The position numbers were made by a program, and so were the translations under genes. Below, in pieces: positions 24,172-34,300 of a DNA stretch of 64,000 nucleotides (position 1 is its first letter; every line of letters begins with the position of its first letter). This DNA comes from Castanea sativa (taxonomy: Eukaryota > Streptophyta > Magnoliopsida > Fagales > Fagaceae). The stretch covers positions 44,351,464-44,415,463 of the forward strand of contig NC_134015.1 in assembly GCF_040712315.1 (NCBI RefSeq), given 5' to 3'. Below the pieces are notes generated by a model. That model saw only the letters and a program-made list of their open reading frames with translations, ran no database searches and was not told where the DNA came from.

Positions 24172-25204
24172 ATGGAAAGGCTTTGAATGGACCGAGGAGT
24201 GCGCAGTGGCTTTCCAACAGCTAAAGGAGTATCTCTCGCGGCCACCAGTTATGTCTCGACCAGAAGTGGATGAAATTCTGTTTGCATATATTGCGGTGGC
24301 CAACCATGCAGTTAGTTTGGTTCTTATCCGAAATGACAATAACATCCAGAGACCGGTTTATTATGTAAGTAAATCTCTGCACGTGGCCGAGCTGAGTTAT
24401 TTACCACTAGAGAAAGCTATCTTGGCGGTGGTACATGCTACACGAAGACTTCCCCATTACTTCCAGTCTCATACAGTTGTTGTTCTTACACAACTCCCTC
24501 TTAAAACAATTCTGCGAAGTGCAGATTATATGGGAAGAATTGCCAAATGGGGAACTGTCCTAGGAGCTTTCGATATCAAGTATATGCCTCGCACCTCTAT
24601 AAAGGGACAGGTCATCGCGGACCTTGTGGCGGAATTTGCTGAGCCTTCGTTAGAAGACTATCAAGAAGGCATGGGTAAAAAGTCAGTAGGCATGATTTCG
24701 TGTGAAGGGCCTCCGTTATGGAAAGTCCATGTTGATGGAGCAGCAAATCAGAGGGGGTCGGGTATAGGACTAGTTTTGATATCCCCAGAGGGAATTACTT
24801 TTGAGAAATCTTTGAGAATAGGGTTCTCGGCCACCAACAACGAAGTAGAGTATGAGGCCGTCCTCGCAGGGATGAACATGGTTCATAAAATGGAAGGAAA
24901 GACGTTGCAAATGTTCTCGGATTCACTATTGGTGGTAGGCCAAGTAGAAGGGAAGCTAGAAGCAAGGGATTCCAGAATGCGAGAGTACCTTACCCAGGTC
25001 AGGTATATGCAATCTAAATTTGAGTCTTTTTCACTATTGCATATATCCAGATGCGGCAATACCCATGCCGACTCATTAGCCACGCTCGCAACATCCTCGG
25101 CACAAAGTCTACCATGAATTATCCTTGTTGAAGATCTGTTGAAACCCACTGGCACGGATGGTAACTCCACTCAAATTCTCCAAATTAGGACTGGGCCTAG
25201 TTGA
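24172..25204 (+). pseudogene. pol: Element A RNase H domains (dual) with two nonsense codons
   Basis: From 24206 the frame encodes the usual gypsy RNase H (FAYIAVANHAVSLVLI, RRLPHYFQSH) and then a second RNase H-like domain (KVHVDGAANQRGSGIGLVL, ATNNEVEYEAVLAGM, MFSDS, HADSLATLA). The second domain is typical of Tat elements. TGA at 25115-25117 stands where element B has CGA, and TGA at 25202-25204 where B has TGG. Both are transition-type lesions. Confidence 0.9.
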
Positions 25205-26440
25205 ATGGATCAAATAGTAACATTTCTCAGAAATGACATCCTGCCCGGAGAAAAGACTGAAGCAGATAAAGTTCGCAGGAAAGCTACTCGTTTTTGGTTG
25301 TCCGAGGACCAGAAATTGTACAAACGTTCTTTTTCCGGACCATATTTGTTATGTATACACCCCGAGGCAACGGAGCCACTTTTGGAAGAGTTACACGAAG
25401 GGATTTGTGGAAGTCACACAGGGGGAAGGTCTTTGGCTCACAGAGCCCTCACTCAGGGTTATTGGTGGCCAAATATGCAGAGAGAGGCGCAAGATTATGC
25501 AAAGAAGTGCGACCAATGTCAAAGGTTCGCTCCGAACATACATCAACCAGGGGGAGTCCTGAATCCTCTATCTAGCCCATGGCCTTTTGCCCAATGGGGC
25601 TTGGACATTATCGGACCCTTCCCCAAAGCAACGGGAAACAGACGGTGGCTTCTCGTGGGAACAGATTACTTCACCAAATGGGTTGAAGCTGAGCCATTAT
25701 CAAACATCAGAGACACGGAAGCAAAAAAGTTTGTATGGAAGAATATCGTTACCAGGTTCGGCATCCCTCATACTCTTATTTCAGATAACGGTTTACAATT
25801 TGATAGCAAAGCCTTTCGGAAATACTGCTGTGATCTGGGCATTACAAATAGATATTCCACTCCGGCTTATCCCCAAGGAAATGGGCAAGCCGAGGCTGTC
25901 AACAAAGTAATAGTGAGCGGACTCAAAAAGAGGTTGGGTGACGCCAAGGGGAGGTGGGTGGAAGAACTGCCACATGTCTTGTGGACGTATAGAACTACAC
26001 CACGAAGATCCACAGGTGAAACACCCTTCGCCATGACTTATGGAGCCGAGGCAGTAATCCCCTTAGAAACTGGGTTCCCAACCCTGAAGAGAAGCTCCTT
26101 TATTCCAGATAGCAATGATGATCTATTAATGAGAAACTTAGACTTAGTTGAGGAACGGCGAGAAAGCGCCATGGTTCAACTAGCTTATTATCAACATAAG
26201 CTCAAGCAGGGGTATGATTCTCATGTGAAACTTCGACCTCTTGGACCAGGTGACTTAGTATTAAGGAAAGTTTTGGGCACGATGAAGAATCCTGCGTGGG
26301 GAAAATTGGGGCCCAACTGGGAAGGACCTTATCGTATTACTTCGGTAGCAGGAATAGGGGCCTACAATCTGGAAGATTTGGACGAAAATGTTGTAAAACG
26401 TCCCTGGAATGTAAATAATCTACGAAGGTACTATTACTAA
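25205..26440 (+). CDS. int: Element A integrase
   Basis: An open frame of 411 residues in the frame of the RNase H part. It contains the HHCC zinc domain (HEGICGSHTGG ... CDQCQRF), the D,D-35-E core (GLDIIGPF, LISDNGLQF, PQGNGQAEAVN) and the C-terminal domain (GPYRITSV, NVNNLRRYYY). It joins element cDNA to host DNA. In an intact element it would be the end of the pol polyprotein; here two upstream nonsense codons separate it. Confidence 0.93.
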   Translation: MDQIVTFLRNDILPGEKTEADKVRRKATRFWLSEDQKLYKRSFSGPYLLCIHPEATEPLLEELHEGICGSHTGGRSLAHRALTQGYWWPNMQREAQDYAKKCDQCQRFAPNIHQPGGVLNPLSSPWPFAQWGLDIIGPFPKATGNRRWLLVGTDYFTKWVEAEPLSNIRDTEAKKFVWKNIVTRFGIPHTLISDNGLQFDSKAFRKYCCDLGITNRYSTPAYPQGNGQAEAVNKVIVSGLKKRLGDAKGRWVEELPHVLWTYRTTPRRSTGETPFAMTYGAEAVIPLETGFPTLKRSSFIPDSNDDLLMRNLDLVEERRESAMVQLAYYQHKLKQGYDSHVKLRPLGPGDLVLRKVLGTMKNPAWGKLGPNWEGPYRITSVAGIGAYNLEDLDENVVKRPWNVNNLRRYYY

Positions 26441-26495
26441 ATAAAAGGCACTTCGGCCGTTCTTTGTTGTAAACTACATTATATTCGTTATCTTC

Positions 26496-27420
26496 ATTCG
26501 TCTAAGTATCAAGCTGAAACTTGGTATGCCTGGATCCTCGGACCACATACCTCGTCTAAATTGATATTCTTTACTAAGTGTTAAACAGAACCTAAGTTAC
26601 GTCTGGTCCTCAGATCATCTACTTTGGAAAAATTAACATTTTAAATTTATTCGTCTAAGTATCAAGCTGAAACTTGGTATGCCTGGATCCTCGGACCACA
26701 TATCTCGTCTAAATTGATATTCTTTACTAAGTGTTAAACAGAACCTAAGTTACGTCTGGTCCTCGGATCATCTACTTTGGGAAAATTAACATTTTTAATT
26801 TATTCGTCTAAGTATCAAGCTGAAACTTGGTATGCCTGGATCCTCGGACCACATACCTCGTCTAAATTGATATTCTTTACTAAGTGTTAAAAAGAACCTA
26901 AGTTACGTCTGGTCCTCGGATCATCTACTTTGGGAAAATTAACATTTTAAATTTATTCGTCTAAGTATCAAGCTGAAACTTGGTATGCCTGGATCCTCGG
27001 ACCACATACCTCGTCTAAATTGATATTCTTTACTAAGTGTTAAACAGAACCTAAGTTACGTCTGGTCCTCGGATCATCTACTTTGGGAAAATTAACATTT
27101 TAAATTTATTCGTCTAAGTATCAAGCTGAAACTTGGTATGCCTGGATCCTCGGGCCACATACCTCGTCTAAATTGATACTCTTTACTAAGTGTTAAACAG
27201 AACCTAAGTTACGTCTGGTCCTCGGATCATCTACTTTGGGAAAATTAACATTTTTAAATTTACTCATCTAAATTGATACTTTTTACTAAGTGTTAGACAG
27301 AACCCCAGTTACGTCTGGTCCTCGGATCATCTACTTTGGGAAAATTAACATTTCGAATTTATTTATCTAAATACCAAGCTGAAGCTTGGTATGCCTGGAT
27401 CCTCGGATCATTTACTTGGG
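26496..27420 (+). repeat. Tandem array, 153-bp period, in element A
   Basis: Starts of successive units (ATTCGTCTAAGTATC) fall at 26496, 26649, 26802, 26955 and 27108, exactly 153 bp apart, followed by degenerate partial units. Each unit carries the motif tcctcgga several times. A shorter array of related units is at the same place in element B (39560-39960). Variable arrays after integrase are known in Tat elements. Confidence 0.95.
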
Positions 27421-27783
27421 AAAAATTAATACATCAGATATTTGCATAGACCATATGCCTTATCTTTACATAGTTCAAACTAGAGATCCAAAACGAAGAA
27501 ACAAATACTCAAAATGCATCACTTAATGCAGTTCTCGGCATAATTAAGCCTTCCTGGAGTATCAATTTCAATTCAAGCTGTTGTTAATAACTTTGGTAAA
27601 AGACAAAGAGATGATATTTATGGAAAGATATGATCAGAACAGAGCAAAAAGTAAGAATCATCCAAACAAGTAAAACAAACATTCGTGCTTATATTAAATT
27701 CAAAGTAAGTACTTTTTCAATCACATTTAGAAATTACACTTAGAGATAAAACAGAATAAAAAGGGAAGGAAGACAGCAGGCAT

Positions 27784-30398
27784 TCATTGTTTCAGCTTGA
27801 TCTTCAGAGGGCCTTTGGGGTCCTTAGGAGATGGAAGTTGGACCGAGGACTCAACGGCAATTCCTTTGCCTTTGGGATCATCTGTCAAGGGTATTGGGTT
27901 AGCTTGATCACCCAACTCATCCTTCGAAGATACCTGATGGTCACTTGAGGGCTGTACGTCTTCAAGCGCTTTTTCTTGTACTAGATCAGCTTGCTTAGGA
28001 ACGTCTTCAGGAAGAGTTGAATCCTCAACCAAATCACCCCCCTTATCCTCAGATGATCCCTGGGCAGCTTCTTGGGCAACTTCAGGAATGGAAGAAGCGC
28101 GAATTGCGGGAGGATAGTAGACACTCTCTGCTTTCCAAAGAGTGGAAGAGGCATCAACCCCAGCTTGGGAAAGTGCCTCATTCCACACTTGGAGGCAGTA
28201 GTGCCTACATACCTCGGGAACCTGAGCCTTGAAGGTTTCGGTGACCTCCTTCACGCCTATATCATAACCGTCTTGTTCGGCTTGGTCCCTTGAGATCTCG
28301 GCCTCTTCTTTTGCTTTCTCGGCCTTTTTCTTCTCCTCAATGGCTTCCTCTTTGCTCTTGATGGCTTCCTCTTTGGCCTTCTCAGACTCGTTCAGATCTT
28401 TCTTGAGATCCTCTACGAGTCTTCGTGCTGCTAAGAGGTTGCTGTCGGCTTCACGGAGCTTTAGGCGCTGATCCTCGGCTTGATTAGTCGTTGTCTTCAG
28501 ATCAGCTGCCAAGCCTACCTTATCACTCTCTGCCTTGGCCAACTTTGCTGTGACCTCCTGCAGTTTCTTCTTGTGGAGGTTCGAGATCTTCTGGGCGGTT
28601 TCACGCCTGGATTCCTCTTCCCTCAGAGATTTGTAGGAGTTGATGGCAATCTCCTCTGCCCTATGGGCAGATTGAACGGCCTACGAACAAAAAATATAAA
28701 AATTAGACATATGTATGTAGGAAATAAAAACAAAAGCCAAGGTCTTAGAGAAACTTACCATTGCAAGCTCCTTCTTCAAAGTCATGAAGACAGTATGGTC
28801 CCTTTTCTTTCTCAGCTCAACCATATCCTCGGGGAGTAACAGCGCCTGCTCCAATGCATCCGCGACGCATGCAGCTGTCCCTTCATCGGAATTTCTAATG
28901 GACGCATCCACGGTAATGACCTCGTCGTCCATAGACATGTCAGGGAGCCATGCAGGGGCACGCACGGCCACCTGTTGGTCAGTTCTTCTTTCCGACCTAG
29001 TTTGCATGGTGCGAGCCTGCTTTCCACACTTTTCCACCTCGGGCTCCTTGGAAACAGAGCCCTTCCCTGCCTCCACCACTTCCTTTCCTTTCGGCTGATC
29101 CCTTTTTCTTTTGAGATCAGCTATGTTGGTGCGTTGGGTTTGGGAGGATGGGGGAGGAGGAGGAAGCCTAGCTTCAGGGCCTTTGTCAGCACCCTTCTCT
29201 TGAGTCCGAGGGCGCACCTCTTTTGGTTGTTCTTGGACTCGAGGGGCCTTATCAGTGCCCTCAAGGACATCCTTTAGACTGGGCTTAGTCTTTCGTTGAA
29301 TGCCCATATTGTCAGATTCTTCAGTAGTATCCTTTATGATACGAGTAGAGGTGCCGAGGATGGAAGTTGAATCTTCAGGAGAGTAAGGTTGATTAAAAAC
29401 CTCAAACTCGTCCTCGGAATCTGATACCTCAACTATTTCTTCTTCTTCTTCCTTTACAGTGGAGTGAGAAGGCGCGGCTTCACCAAATGTTAATTTTGTG
29501 GAGAAAGGAACTGTGGGAATCCCAACCGAAACGAATTGTGGTGGTAGGATTGGTTGGGTGACCAAGGTGCCTTGAGGAATGGCTGCCCCTCGGTAGCAAA
29601 AACCTTCAACAGCAACACTGATCCGAGGAAGACGAGGATCACGGGCTTTGATCACGCACTTCGGCGCCTGAAAAGCTTTGGATATTGGAGTGTAGCCGAG
29701 GATCAGATGAGCTGCTCGGAGTTGGCCGTCAGTATGCGCAAAAACCTCAGCTTGTAGGATCCTATCCAACCGTCCGAAGTCAACGAGATTGGGATGACGA
29801 TCCGCGGCGTGTGGATCTGAAGAGTTGTCAAAGTAAAAGAGGGTAAGAATAAGTAAAAAGACAGAGGATAATAGTATGTAAAAGAAATTTCACCTGGAGT
29901 CCCTTCCCTTGTCGGACAGGGGAGGCCGTCGTGCCAATTTCCTGATATGATCAGGAAGTCGTTTTTTAGGCCCTTATTTGATTCAGGCAGACATTGAATT
30001 AGCCTAACTTCTGGGTATCTAGATTTTAGGTAATACTCGTCTTTTTTGCTTAGGTAATGAAGGTTGTAAACCCAGTTCACGTCGTGGTGAGTAAGCCCTA
30101 AGTTCATCTTCTCATTTAAGGCATCTATGGAACCTAGGATCCTAAAGACATTTGGGGCGCACTGGGTGGGAGCTAATCTAAAAGCCCTAAGATAATCCCT
30201 AGTCACGGTTCCCATGGGGATTTTCATTCCCCCTTCGATGAATGCAATCATCGGGATTACGACTTCACCCGTTTTTCTTTTTGTATAATACTCTTCCTCG
30301 TTACGGTACCTAATGGATACATCCGAGGGAATTTTGTACTTAACCTTAAACTGCTCTATTTTTTCGTTTGAATCTACCAGGGACGCAAATCTACCCAT
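27784..30398 (-). CDS. Antisense three-exon gene inside element A (Tat additional ORF)
   Basis: Exons on the minus strand: 30398-29894, 29816-28759, 28680-27784. The two GT-AG introns are 77 and 78 bp, and the join gives 819 residues without a stop. Residues 1-168 contain a segment (IPMGTVTRDYLRAFRLAPTQ, ANVFRILG-like) resembling the plant putative gypsy-type transposon domain (PF04195-like; by memory, not searched). The middle has an acidic run, the SUMO-interaction-like IVEVSDSEDE (296-305), proline- and lysine-rich linkers and a conserved block DASIRNSDEGTAACVADAL. Exon 3 is a long charged coiled coil ending DPKGPLKIKLKQ. Splice sites and sequence recur in copy C (57064-59291); the C-terminal half recurs in B. 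Function unknown; it would be transcribed against the element's own RNA. Confidence 0.85.
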
Positions 30399-30676
30399 AC
30401 TTTTTTTTGAAAAAAGGGGGGGGGGGTGTGAAGAAGACTAACTACGCCGAGGATGAAAGACACAGTGAAAAAAGGAAGACGGGAAGGAAAAGAAACAAAA
30501 GAAACAAAAAGCTGATAAGGAGGGGAAAGAGTATTGAAGAACTTACTTTTAAAAAAAGAAGAAAGCACGTCACCTCGGACAGAGTACTTGATTGAAAGAG
30601 AGAGTACGGGGAGATGGGAAGTGTGGCAGGTACGTTATGAGGTTTCTGTAGTGTGAAGAAGTTTGAAGAAAATTAG

Positions 30677-30684
30677 TATTTATA
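30677..30684 (-). promoter_or_regulatory. TATA box of the antisense gene, element A
   Basis: TATAAATA on the minus strand, 279 bases before the start codon at 30398. Copy C has the same octamer at 56773-56780, 284 bases before its start codon. Confidence 0.7.
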
Positions 30685-30945
30685 TGTCAAAAGGTGTTTT
30701 GAAGCGGGCGAATTCCCGCCTCAACACAGGAATCGCTCTCGACCGTTGGATATGTGTCATATCAATGAAACGTGGGGGACATAGAAGCGCCAATAATAAA
30801 TTCGGGGGCGTTTCGCATACCGAAGTATCGGGAACACGCGATGGGTAATTCAGAAGTTATTTCCGTTAGTAATATTTCAGGATTCTGCAGGGTAAAAAGG
30901 TCTTTTAAATCGAGATCCTATTTTCCTCCCGAGGTGAAAGAAAAA

Positions 30946-30966
30946 TAAAGAATCTCGAGGGGCTAT
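30946..30966 (+). other. Element A polypurine tract
   Basis: Purine-rich sequence with AAAGAATC and GAGGGG just before the 3' LTR, in the place of the plus-strand primer. The complementary sequence adjoins the LTR of copy C. Confidence 0.7.
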
Positions 30967-31721
30967 TGTAGGGGTATTATTGTAGGGGTATTGGGCCCAG
31001 TAATTTATGAAGGACGGCCCAACGAGGTCTTTTGGGCTAGAAACCCAAATCCGAAAACATCAAAATGATCGTGGAGTTATTTAAGTGTCCCATACCATCC
31101 GAGGAGTAGATTTGTCCTCGGAATGTTAAGCCGAGGATACACGGTATACGTGGAGGACAGTAGAAAGAGCGGTGGAATGTCTAAAGTAAAGCTGCTACCA
31201 CCGCCCATATATTAAAGACTCTGTAATTGATACGTTAGTGTAGATGGAAGGATGGGACCTACGAGCATAAAACTTGGAACTTGGTCCCAAAATCCCAGTT
31301 GGGCTTTAGGGAAGAATGGATGGGACAAGTATCCAAAAATCATGATTGCAACCATAAAGTGGAAGATGATGAAGAGAAGAGGAGGAGTATAAATAGGAGG
31401 GAAGGCATACGAAGAAGGGGGAGGACTTTGGTGAGTAGAAGAGATAGAGTCAAGAGTAATCAACACTTGTATCCAAACTTGAGAAATATTATTATAAACC
31501 ATCCTCGGAAACAATCCGAGGACGATTTCTCAGTCTTACTCTTTGCAAACGATTCTTTGTTTTGTTCCATTGGGCCCAAAGCCCGTTCTTTTTATAATTG
31601 TCTAAAGCATCCTTGAAATCTAAATTACAAACCCATCCTCTACAAATTCATTGTGAAGAAAGGCCTTTCAAGCCCATTTTCCTCCCAGTCGTGGTTTGGG
31701 AATTTGAATTGTGTCCTTACA
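30967..31721 (+). repeat. Element A 3' LTR
   Basis: 755 bp, nearly identical to the 5' LTR. Differences include small compensating indels near 31234-31250 and 31262. Ends in CCTTACA followed by the target duplication GTTAG. Confidence 0.97.
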
Positions 31722-31726
31722 GTTAG

Positions 31727-31923
31727 CATGTCAATTTATAAGTCTCTTATGGAAGTGGAAAAAGACAAATGTATGCAATGGTAGCCATTGAAAAGTTATC
31801 ATGGAGCAAAGTGAAAAGCCTCATTTCTATTAAGCCATTGGAGAAGAGTAAGAAAAAAAATTTCCCCTTCAACAAGTAGCCAATGGGGGAGTGGATTTAA
31901 AAGGGAAAGTCTAATATAAACTT

Positions 31924-31974
<51 letters not shown>

Positions 31975-32521
31975 CATCCTTTGACTCTTTAAACTTCCTC
32001 TAAGATTGTTACATAAAATTTAGAAAGACAATATTTTTTATAGTCATCATTCTAACATGTATTTTTTTTTATATTAATTTTTGGAGTTACAACTTACAAA
32101 AAACCAAATTATATTAATTTAAATACAGTTTTATGACTAAAGCATCCTAAAACGCTAAACATATCCTAAATTACGTTTGATCTTCTATAAGTGATTGTGT
32201 TTGGAATCGTGAAGCAAATTCAGATAGGATAACAATAATAATTATTCTTATAATAATAGAAATAACCAAAGGTCTTATAATAATTATAGCAGAGCAAAAG
32301 TTTCATTGTGCAGGACCTCCAGGTCACGTTGACCACAAAGTCCACACCTACTACGCTGAGTATATTGTAGATCAAACCAAACCCATGACCATGAACAAGC
32401 CTAACGTAATTAATTCCCATGTTCTGCTTTGGATCTATTTATATTAAAAACGACACAACCCAAAACATAAGAATGGCTGCCCAGTTTATAAAATCTTGAA
32501 AAAATGGAATAGGTATTTTAC
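31727..32521. other. DNA between element A and GH5 exon 1
   Basis: Probably former intron of the GH5 gene. It holds a (TA)n tract at 31928-31972. On the plus strand an open stretch at 32289-32445 has protein-like composition (HCAGPPGHVDHKV, TYYAEYIVDQTKPM) but I recognise no family. Confidence 0.5.
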
Positions 32522-32940
32522 CTGGTAAGCTTTTATGAGGGGAAGATCTATGATGGAAGGGTTGTTGGCTTGGATTCCGGCGATGGATTCAGACAGCCCA
32601 AGACTCTGACAGGACTGTCTCACAGTGAGAGAAGCCAGTGAGTCATTGGTGACCAAGAAAAGTGGCCAAGTGAGTCTAACACAGTTGAATCCCATGGAAG
32701 CAATCTTCTTGGAGATTGCATCCATGGGCTGCTTGCTAAGGCCCTCAGTCACCATGGGTTCCAGATGTGACACCCAATTCACGCATGCCAGCTTCACTCG
32801 TTGCCCTCCTGCTTCGTTTACAGTCCACCTAGAATTGGTGTATAGAGGTAGAGCCATGACTGGCTTGCTTTGAGTTTGAGGTATGGCAGTGGAAAAGATT
32901 ACTAGAGAGATAGAAGGGAGAAGAAAAAGCACCTCGCCAT
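32522..32940 (-). pseudogene. Glycoside hydrolase family 5 pseudogene, first exon
   Basis: Starts with ATG (32940-32938) and a hydrophobic signal peptide (MARCFFFSLLSL), which then runs into stops. One frame over it continues as VIFSTAIPQ and the mature start ALPLYTNSRW, so the signal peptide holds a frameshift. Downstream the barrel start is clear: RVKLACVNWVSHLEP, GFNCVRLTWPLFLVTN, LPLIKAYQ. It ends in a normal donor (CAG|GTAAAA). Strand, order and protein coverage match the 3' part at 16514-17795, about 14.7 kb downstream. The central exon is not found. Confidence 0.85.
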
Positions 32941-33665
32941 ATTTTTGTTTTGACTGTGGAGCTGTTGGGGGGATGAAAGAGAAACTACAGGAACTAAAGG
33001 GAAGACACCTAAAAGAATAGAAATAGATATTTAGACAAGTGAAAATGTGCTTGATTATTGGTACTGGCAATTCTTCAAAAATGCTTGCAAAAACAATACA
33101 ATTTATCAATTATGGTGGTGGCCGCTGACCTTAAAATGAAAGTTAGAAATATAGCAAGAGTTCATGAAGACATTCATGTGGAGTAAAGCTTTTATAGTTT
33201 CTCTAGCTGCATGTGAGTATGAGACCAGAAAAAGCACACCACATGGTAGAACAAACTGTAACTGTGTTTTATGCCCCCAACAATTAAGGCATTAATCTTT
33301 GGAAAGCATACGGAAAACCTGATTTAAAAGGAAATAGGGGCAAGAAAATTTGATTAATATATATTATAAAGAATATAACATGTTTCTTTCACTGTGAGCT
33401 TTTATTAATTTTTAAAGCCAATGGCTTTAAGGCACTGTAGCGCGTGTGTCATTCTAGAGTTAGGGGCAACTTTTATCAAAGAACAATGATAGGGATACTT
33501 CAAATTTTATTAACTAAGCTTCACAAACTGAAGATGTTTTTTTAAAGATACAATAAAATTTTTATTGTATTGATGATATGGGATAAATCAAATTCATTAA
33601 TGCTTCAGCTTATTTATTTAGTAAAATTAGTAATAGCTTTAATTTTTTCTTTGAGTAATTTTAGG
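32941..33665. other. 5' flank of the GH5 pseudogene and left flank of element B
   Basis: AT-rich, no gene seen. The last five bases, TTAGG, are the target duplication of the element that begins at 33666. Confidence 0.5.
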
Positions 33666-34300
33666 TGTAGGGACATTGGGTCCAATAATTTATAAAGGGT
33701 GGCCCAAGAATATCTTTTGGGCTAAAAGCCCAATCCGAGGATATCAAGTGATCTGAAGGTGTGTGAATGTACCTCATAAAGAAAATACTAGGTAAAAAAG
33801 CGATAGTGTCTGAATAAATATGTCCGAGGAAGACTGTGTCCTCAGATAATAAAGCCGAGGTAATAGAAGGGAATGTTTAATATCCCTAAGCTATGTTATA
33901 GAAATTCCTATGATTTCGGGAAGACACGGTACACGTGGAGGATAATAGAAAGGGCGGTGGAATATCTAGGATAAAGCTGCTACCACCACCCCCGCATTAA
34001 AGACTCTGCAGCTAATATGCTAGCCGCATTAATGGAGAAATGGGACCTGAGCATGAGGTTTGAAACTTGGCCCCTGTCTCCAGAAGACTTCAGGGAAAAT
34101 GGATGGGACACGTATCTAATCCAACATTATAATCATGAGGTGGAAGATGAGAAAGGGAAAAGGAGGAAGTATAAATGAAAGAAGGGACCTTCGGAAAAGG
34201 AGAGGCTTTCTTTGGAGAGAAAAGAAAGAATAGTATATGATAAATCTGACTGTCCACAATTGTAATCTATCTTGAGAAGCAGTATTATAAACTATCCTCG
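33666..34300 (+). repeat. Element B 5' LTR, 3' end deleted
   Basis: Begins TGTAGGGACATTGGG and aligns with the complement of the LTR at 55651-56492 up to the TATCCTCG at 34300. There it jumps to a gag-internal sequence corresponding to about 21246 of element A. The rest of the LTR and the primer site are lost. Confidence 0.88.

Larger units (their letters stand above)
20315..31721 (+). mobile_element. Ty3/gypsy retrotransposon of Tat type, element A, complete with both LTRs
   Basis: An 11,407-bp element bounded by two 755-bp LTRs and a perfect 5-bp target duplication GTTAG (20310-20314 and 31722-31726). Order: 5' LTR, primer site, gag-protease, in-frame UAG, reverse transcriptase, two RNase H domains, integrase, a 153-bp tandem array, a spliced gene on the opposite strand, purine tract, 3' LTR. 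The second RNase H and the extra gene after integrase are characters of the Tat lineage (Ogre and relatives). The LTRs differ at only a few sites by eye, so insertion was recent. Even so pol carries a frameshift and two nonsense codons. It lies between the two parts of the GH5 pseudogene. A diverged sister copy is split between 33666-40800 and 55651-59298. Confidence 0.97.

Noticed and set aside
25115..25204. The TGA codons in pol of element A as programmed stops
   Set aside because: Element B has sense codons (CGA, TGG) at both positions, so they are lesions of A, unlike the shared UAG.
26496..27420. CRISPR-like regular repeats
   Set aside because: Units are contiguous 153-bp tandem copies without spacers, inside a plant retrotransposon.
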